DNA of 52,910 nucleotides from JAOZTV01 sp965371805 (GTDB taxonomy: Bacteria > Acidobacteriota > Aminicenantia > UBA2199). The notes beneath the pieces were generated by a model. The model was given only the letters and a program-made list of their open reading frames with translations, did no database searches and was not told where the DNA came from. The position numbers were made by a program, and so were the translations under genes. The stretch is from assembly GCA_965371805.1 (NCBI GenBank), contig CBDUZW010000029.1:1-52910 (forward strand), in the 5' to 3' direction. The first letter of the stretch is position 1; each line of letters opens with the position of its first letter. Shown piece after piece: positions 48,528 through 52,910 of the stretch.

Positions 48528-49844
48528 TTATAGATATATGGTGAATTCAGCCCATTCGCCAGGTTTTGAATCGCATAATATGTGTCCATTGTGCTTCTGG
48601 ATAATCCACCATGTTAAATATAGACCTAAACCGGTTCCACGTCTATCTTCAGTGCCCTTTTGTTTCAAACGGCTAAATCTACGAAAAAGTTTTTGGGACT
48701 GTTCTTTAGTAAAACCTACACCTTTATTTTTAACAGAAAACACTAAACTATTTGTGCCTGTGTCCCGGTTGTTTTTTTTATTATATTTAATGTATTTCAG
48801 TTTGATTTCAATTTGAATGTTTTCATCGCCATATTTCACGGCATTATCCAGTAGATTTACCGCCACAATTCTTAACAAATCAACATCTCCAGTTATTTCG
48901 ATATCTTTTTCCGGAGCTTTAATAAGAAAAGTAGATCCACGTTCTTCAGCTCTTGCAGAAACGGTATCAATTGCGAAGTTTAAAATATCTTCACGAAATA
49001 GTAAACCGGGTTTGGATTCAAATCTCATTTCTCCTGATTCAAGACGGGAAAGATCAAGATAATTTTTTACCATATTAATTAGATAACCCGAGATCTTCAT
49101 CATTCGCTTCATTGTTTTCTCAGCAAGAGGGTCGACCTCTCCCATATATCCCTTCAGGTAGGTAGTGCCAACTGTCATCATAGAGGCAAGAGGACTTTTC
49201 ATTTCATGTGAGACAAAGCCCAGCATTGTCAGATAATCATTTTGAGTTTCCTTTAATTTGCGTATGCGCCAAACTTTTTCCAGATGCTGGGAAATTATCC
49301 CGGATACAGCCAACAATTTTTTTGCATGAATCTCTAAAAAAACATTTGCAGTTCTACTGGAAAAAAAGAGAAATCCTACACTTCTATTTTCTACTTTAAG
49401 CGGAATTGTAAGATTGGACTCTACTCCCTCTTCAATCAGTAATTGCGTAGCTGTTGAATCAGGTTTTTTTTTCAGATAATGCTCTAAATTATTTATAATC
49501 CTAACCTTACCTGAATCAAGAATTTCTTTTAATGAAGAATTCGCCAATCCAGATGAATAGTTTTGTCCGAGCTTAACTGTAGAATTATCATAGATTGTAC
49601 GAAAATAATGGGCAGTGACTCTTTCATTATCATTTTCAATGAAAGAAAGTCCAATACGGTCATGAGGTAATATACTTTTAGTCGTTTCCCAAATTATGTC
49701 CATTACCTCTTCAAGTGACTGGCCCACGCCAGTATTTTTCTGGATTTCTTCAAGTACCAGCCGGGTTATTCTATCCCATTCTATAACTTCATCTTTGACA
49801 GAAACATATGTTGCTATCTTATCTATATTCGTTCCAGATACCAT
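48528..49844 (-). CDS. GAF-domain sensor histidine kinase
   Basis: The 438-residue protein has a GAF-like domain (about 40-190: DIIWETTKSILPHDRIGLSFIE, LTIPLKVENRSVGFLFFSS), a HisKA dimerisation helix with phosphorylatable His213 (MLGFVSHEMKSPLASMM) and an HATPase domain (NLLDNAVKYGDENIQIEI, then RRGTGLGLYLTWWIIQKHNGHI). No membrane segment is seen, so it is a cytoplasmic sensor. No response regulator is adjacent; the isolated receiver at 6267 is too far away to link. Confidence 0.92.
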   Translation of the reverse strand: MVSGTNIDKIATYVSVKDEVIEWDRITRLVLEEIQKNTGVGQSLEEVMDIIWETTKSILPHDRIGLSFIENDNERVTAHYFRTIYDNSTVKLGQNYSSGLANSSLKEILDSGKVRIINNLEHYLKKKPDSTATQLLIEEGVESNLTIPLKVENRSVGFLFFSSRTANVFLEIHAKKLLAVSGIISQHLEKVWRIRKLKETQNDYLTMLGFVSHEMKSPLASMMTVGTTYLKGYMGEVDPLAEKTMKRMMKISGYLINMVKNYLDLSRLESGEMRFESKPGLLFREDILNFAIDTVSARAEERGSTFLIKAPEKDIEITGDVDLLRIVAVNLLDNAVKYGDENIQIEIKLKYIKYNKKNNRDTGTNSLVFSVKNKGVGFTKEQSQKLFRRFSRLKQKGTEDRRGTGLGLYLTWWIIQKHNGHILCDSKPGEWAEFTIYL

Positions 49845-49944
49845 TTTTCCTCACTTTGAACATCTCGTTTAAATTTAAATATCATTATAATATTGAATTA
49901 TTATATATTAGAAACGTACCTAATGTAAATAAGAAGTTTTTTTA

Positions 49945-51051
49945 CTAAAATGAATCTTTATAAATTTCTATGATATTGTTTTTTGTTATATCGCCGGGAC
50001 TTATTTGAATATCACCCTTCTTTATAGTTTTTGAAGCAAATATATCAAAACTGGATTCATTAACACCATAATCCCGGAGTTTAAGAGATAAATTGAGTTG
50101 ATCTGCAAAGATTGGAATTTGCTCCATACCACCTATCAAATTCTCAAATTTTTCTATTCTTTTTTTTTCAAACTTATTCCTTTTTAAAAACTCCAAATAT
50201 GTAGGAATTGTCAAAAATGAAGCCAGTCCATGTGGGATTTCATGAAATACAGTCAGAGGGTAACCCATTATATGAGGCAAAATAGTACTGGCATGACTTA
50301 TTGCTATTCCAGCAAGCATTGAAGCATAAGACATGTTCTGCATTGCCTCTTCATTTCTTTGAGATGCATGGGCCAAATTTTTAAAGGCCAATTGGATTGC
50401 CTCTAGTGCATACATATCGTTATGATAAAAAGAGAGATCTGAAAAATATGCTTCAATTGCATGAGAAAGAACATCCAAACCTGTATTAATAATGACTTTT
50501 ACGGGCATGGAATAGGTTAATTCAGGATCAATAATTGAAAGAAAGGGAAAAATACCCTCATGAAAAAAGCCACATTTATTCTGATCTTTCTTATCAGTGA
50601 AAACAGCAAATGGTGTAACCTCACTTCCAGTACCTGAAGTAGTCGGAATACAAATTATTGGCAAGGGTGTTTTTTTTAGTTTTTTCCCGCCAACATATTC
50701 TTTGATTGATCCCTTATTAGTAGCAATTACGGCTATTCCTTTTGCCACATCCATTGGTGAACCACCTCCTAAACCAATTACCAATTCAGATTCTTTTAGC
50801 TTAGCCAATGCACCACCTTTCTTTACTGTCTCAAATGAAGGATTCTCTTCTATTTCAAAAAAAATATCTGTTTGGAAAGTATTTTCAAGACCCTTTATAA
50901 TATCCTTTACTAATAGATTGTTTTTAATTAAATTTTTATCGGTGACAATAATAATTTTTTTGACGTGGTCAGGAATACAGTTTTTTAACTCATTGACTCT
51001 TCCTTTGCCAAAAATAATTTTAGTAGGTTGATAAAAGGTGAATTCATTCAT
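49945..51051 (-). CDS. Iron-containing alcohol dehydrogenase
   Basis: The 368-residue protein has the Fe-ADH fold: NAD-binding IGLGGGSPMDVAKG (about 92-105), PTTSGTGSEVTPFAVF, and metal ligands Asp193/His197 in GLDVLSHAIEAYFSD plus the later histidines of ILPHIMGYPLTVFHEIPHGLASF. It interconverts an alcohol and aldehyde; relatives include 1,3-propanediol and butanol dehydrogenases. The exact substrate is unknown. AAGGAG precedes the start. It is a single gene. Confidence 0.93.
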   Translation of the reverse strand: MNEFTFYQPTKIIFGKGRVNELKNCIPDHVKKIIIVTDKNLIKNNLLVKDIIKGLENTFQTDIFFEIEENPSFETVKKGGALAKLKESELVIGLGGGSPMDVAKGIAVIATNKGSIKEYVGGKKLKKTPLPIICIPTTSGTGSEVTPFAVFTDKKDQNKCGFFHEGIFPFLSIIDPELTYSMPVKVIINTGLDVLSHAIEAYFSDLSFYHNDMYALEAIQLAFKNLAHASQRNEEAMQNMSYASMLAGIAISHASTILPHIMGYPLTVFHEIPHGLASFLTIPTYLEFLKRNKFEKKRIEKFENLIGGMEQIPIFADQLNLSLKLRDYGVNESSFDIFASKTIKKGDIQISPGDITKNNIIEIYKDSF

Positions 51052-51156
51052 TGATTTTCTCCTTATAGGTCTTTTAACTTTAACATATTCACATAAAAAT
51101 TATTAAATATCAAATATTCTTTTATTTATCAAATCTATATACATTAAACAATCAGT

Positions 51157-51474
51157 TTAATATATAATTTGGGGAAGCAGCCATTCCAGATCTCTTTTAT
51201 CAGATTTATAGAGTTCGATAGCCTTTTTCACTCTCTTATGCCTTTTACTTATAAATATGTTTATATATTCATCAGATATAGTTGTAATAGCCGGGACTAA
51301 AAGCTTTTGACTAACTAATTTAACTTTAATTCCTTTTGATTGTGGGTATAGAGCCTTAAAATGTTCGTTTTTTGATAGATATGAATCTATATCCTTGATA
51401 AAAATAATCTCGTTTTCAGATAATGAGCACTGTTTTTTTCTGTTGAGCATTTTTTCAGAAATAAGTGTTTTCAA
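51157..51474 (-). CDS. Hypothetical protein (105 aa)
   Basis: The protein is basic and soluble (KKQCSLSENEIIFIKDIDSYLSKNEHFKAL, then IKVKLVSQKLLVPAITTISDEYINIFISKRHKRVKKAIELYK). It has no signal peptide or known motif. There is no clear ribosome site. It lies between the alcohol dehydrogenase and mobile-element debris and could itself be a remnant. I do not recognise a family. Confidence 0.4.
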   Translation of the reverse strand: MKTLISEKMLNRKKQCSLSENEIIFIKDIDSYLSKNEHFKALYPQSKGIKVKLVSQKLLVPAITTISDEYINIFISKRHKRVKKAIELYKSDKRDLEWLLPQIIY

Positions 51475-51584
51475 TGTTTTGATTAATTTGAATATAAACT
51501 TCTCTTTAATATGGATTCTATTTTACTTCAAGCAGGGATTGTAAAGCTCTTTTAAGCAATTTGGCAATTGTGCACTACTTCTGT

Positions 51585-51911
51585 ATGATAGCAGGAGTCT
51601 ATAAAAGAAGAAAACCAGAACATTCAACCTTATGCAAAATTGTATTTAATAATTATGAAACTTATAAATCTATCTACGAAGAAAAATATGAACCTGAATA
51701 TGGTTATTTAAGAACTGAAATAAAGGAAAGTATCCAGAAATACTTAGACTGCGGAACAATGGAACATGGATTGGCAAGAATCTACTGCAAAAAATTCGGC
51801 AAAGATTATTTTGCAGCTTTTTCATGCAAGACTCGTTTTTTTTGTCCATCCTGCAGTCAGAAACGGACATTAATATGGTCTGACTGGGTCATGGAAAATG
51901 TAATTAATTGA
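51585..51911 (+). pseudogene. N-terminal fragment of an IS91-type transposase
   Basis: The 108 codons encode the zinc-binding N-terminus of IS91-like transposases: GVYKRRKPEHSTLCKIVFNNYETYKSIYEEKYE, then YLDCGTMEHGLARIYC and FAAFSCKTRFFCPSCSQKR. The frame ends four bases before the inverted repeat of the next element, and the HUH catalytic domain (Tyr motif) is absent. ATG 51585 fits the family start; a TTG at 51561 also lies in frame. Confidence 0.85.
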
Positions 51912-51917
51912 AAAAGG

Positions 51918-51944
51918 CAGGGAGGGAATAGGCAGAGAGGCAAG
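51918..51944 (+). repeat. Left inverted repeat of the four-helix-bundle element
   Basis: Twenty-seven bases beginning CAGGGAGGGAATAGGCAGAG match the reverse complement of 52414-52440 at 25 of 27 positions. The built-in GGCAG/GGGAGG pattern is low in complexity, as in families found next to four-helix-bundle genes. Confidence 0.85.
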
Positions 51945-52011
51945 TAGTTAAAGAGTTTTTTATATTGAAATATTATTTGAAATTAGTTAAAATTGTCATA
52001 GTGGGGGATCT

Positions 52012-52363
52012 ATGGGTATAAAAACTTTTAAGGACTTAATTGTATGGCAGAAATCAATGGCAGTAGTCAAAGATATTTATTTAATATCTATTGATTTCCC
52101 AGGAGAGGAAAAATATGTATTAACTCCACAAATAAGAAGATCTGCAATTTCGATTCCGTCAAATAGTGAACAATGGTACATCAAATAAAGATTACATAAG
52201 GTTTTTGCAGATTGCAAAGGGTTCAATGTATGAATTAAAAACACAACTTGAGATTGCAAATAATCTAAATTACATAGGTGATAAGAATAAATATTTTGAA
52301 ATAGAAGAGAAATTAACTGAAATAGATAAAATGTTATATTCTTTAATTAAAAAACTTAAATAA
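52012..52363 (+). pseudogene. Four-helix-bundle (S23-type) protein gene, frameshifted
   Basis: ATG 52012 opens MGIKTFKDLIVWQKSMAVVK, then ...YVLTPQIRRSAISIPSNSEQW and an early stop. The second frame continues the family pattern with GTSNKDYIRFLQIAKGSMYE, then LKTQLEIANNLNYI. Homologues read SIPSNIAEGxxRxSxKDY, so a small deletion has removed the IAEG region and shifted the frame. Related proteins occur in 23S rRNA intervening sequences and beside retroelements. Inverted repeats flank the gene. Confidence 0.85.
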
Positions 52364-52819
52364 TCTTTTTCTCTACCTATTGTCTACATATCTTGTAATG
52401 CTTTAGTTTTCTCCTTGCCTCCCTGCCTATTCCCTCTCTGTCTAATATTAAATTGCCTTTATACAAAGTCATATAGAGATAAAAAAGATTTTAAAGCATA
52501 TTAAACTTTGGCCGATAGAATATCCTGAATTTAAAGGAAATGCCCGGGCATCTCCAAATAATTACTCATTAAATTTGGATCTACTTTCTAAACAGGTAAA
52601 TTCAAGACATATAAACCTGAAAATCTTTTTAGATCAATAAGGGATAAGTACGCCTTATTATTGAAAAATTCATAAATAATTCAAAATAAACAGTCTTTTT
52701 ATTCATAATATGCTACTATTTTACTATGTTAATAACTTATTTAAGTTTCAAACACTTTATAAAAGTTATCAACAAGATTTTCACACGTTTCCCACGGAAA
52801 TTTCCACAAAATTTAGGAG
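52364..52819. other. Intergenic region between mobile elements
   Basis: After the element's right repeat this stretch shows no convincing gene. It holds TTATCAACA at about 52766 and ATTTCCACA at about 52799, loosely like DnaA boxes, in an AT-rich context. It ends at the intron start. Confidence 0.4.
52414..52440 (-). repeat. Right inverted repeat of the four-helix-bundle element
   Basis: CTTGCCTCCCTGCCTATTCC and the next seven bases mirror 51918-51944 with two differences. The two repeats enclose the frameshifted gene in a ~520-bp element. Confidence 0.85.
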
Positions 52820-52910
52820 GTGCGACAAATTATGGGTTTACTAAGAGTTTTATCGAAAAACGGTTTTCCTATCGTGTGCTGTGCAAGCTGTATAGCTGAT
52901 GGTGGAAGTC
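52820..52910 (+). mobile_element. 5' end of a group II intron (domain I start), runs off the window
   Basis: GTGCGACAAAT fits the GTGYG start of group II introns. Downstream, TGTGCTGTGCAAGCTGTATA and GCTGATGGTGGAAGTC look like the first helices of domain I, including the GATGGTGGAAGTC turn common in bacterial introns. The intron-encoded protein would lie beyond the window. Orientation is the same as the fragment at the left edge. Confidence 0.65.

Noticed and set aside
6267..49844. Two-component pair of the receiver at 6267 and the histidine kinase at 48528
   Set aside because: They are over 40 kb apart on different strands with no shared features.
52740..52815. Possible replication origin (DnaA-box-like 9-mers TTATCAACA, ATTTTCACA, ATTTCCACA)
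   Set aside because: Only one 9-mer is within one base of the consensus, spacing is irregular and no dnaA or dnaN gene is nearby.

Overview
The window is an AT-rich bacterial chromosome segment of about 53 kb. Lipoprotein and secretion signals, a likely outer-membrane beta-barrel (CBM9-like plus DUF5916), and many exported beta-propeller proteins point to a Gram-negative, probably anaerobic bacterium of a Bacteroidota-, Spirochaete- or Aminicenantes-like kind. The sequence alone does not fix the phylum. No rRNA, tRNA or CRISPR array was seen. The segment is bounded by group II intron sequence on both sides: an intron 3' end at about 1-50 and an intron 5' end from 52820.

Left part (0-6.7 kb). 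An SDR oxidoreductase/PadR operon reads leftward; its PadR gene is clipped by the intron. A VapBC-type toxin-antitoxin pair follows. A rightward operon encodes a membrane + SCP2 + flavodoxin-fold fusion, a DUF2141 protein and a TetR regulator, with two palindromic operators in front. A class C beta-lactamase-like gene without its N-terminus and a receiver domain without an output domain complete this part.

Middle part (6.7-34 kb). This is a reshuffled paralogue island. Exported proteins (two metallo-beta-lactamase-fold proteins, FG-GAP/VCBS, PD40, Kelch and 6-bladed propellers, ankyrin, two alpha/beta hydrolases) sit behind two families of repeated promoter/leader sequences. Leader B (four copies) has a 20-bp-spaced direct repeat at a near-fixed distance from a TGATATA -10 element, as expected for an AraC-type operator; one copy precedes the araC-like gene. 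Leader A (nine copies) carries AATACA-N15-TGTATT, and several copies are still joined to the 3' end of an araC-like gene. Gene tails, truncated signal-peptide starts, chimeric genes and an exact ~490-bp duplication show recombination at these repeats. Two good sigma-54 promoter matches lie here, one of them in front of a 40-codon peptide ORF. Between 10.9 and 17.8 kb, Bacteroidota-looking genes (GNAT, two PLP enzymes, nitroreductase, methyltransferases) are bordered by attC-like dyad sequences typical of integron gene cassettes.

Right part (34-52.9 kb). This part is more ordinary: a zinc-ribbon/L7-L12-like membrane protein, cupin, EamA transporter, a PilZ-like + HD pair, and two tandem HEAT-repeat proteins next to a large outer-membrane protein. 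Then come a DUF4395 pair, an ECF sigma/anti-sigma/HEAT operon, a GAF histidine kinase and an iron-dependent alcohol dehydrogenase. It ends in mobile debris: an IS91-type transposase fragment and a frameshifted four-helix-bundle (S23-type) gene between 27-bp inverted repeats. Remnants of glycosyltransferase, nitrilase, araC, PD40 and propeller genes are scattered through the intergenic spaces.
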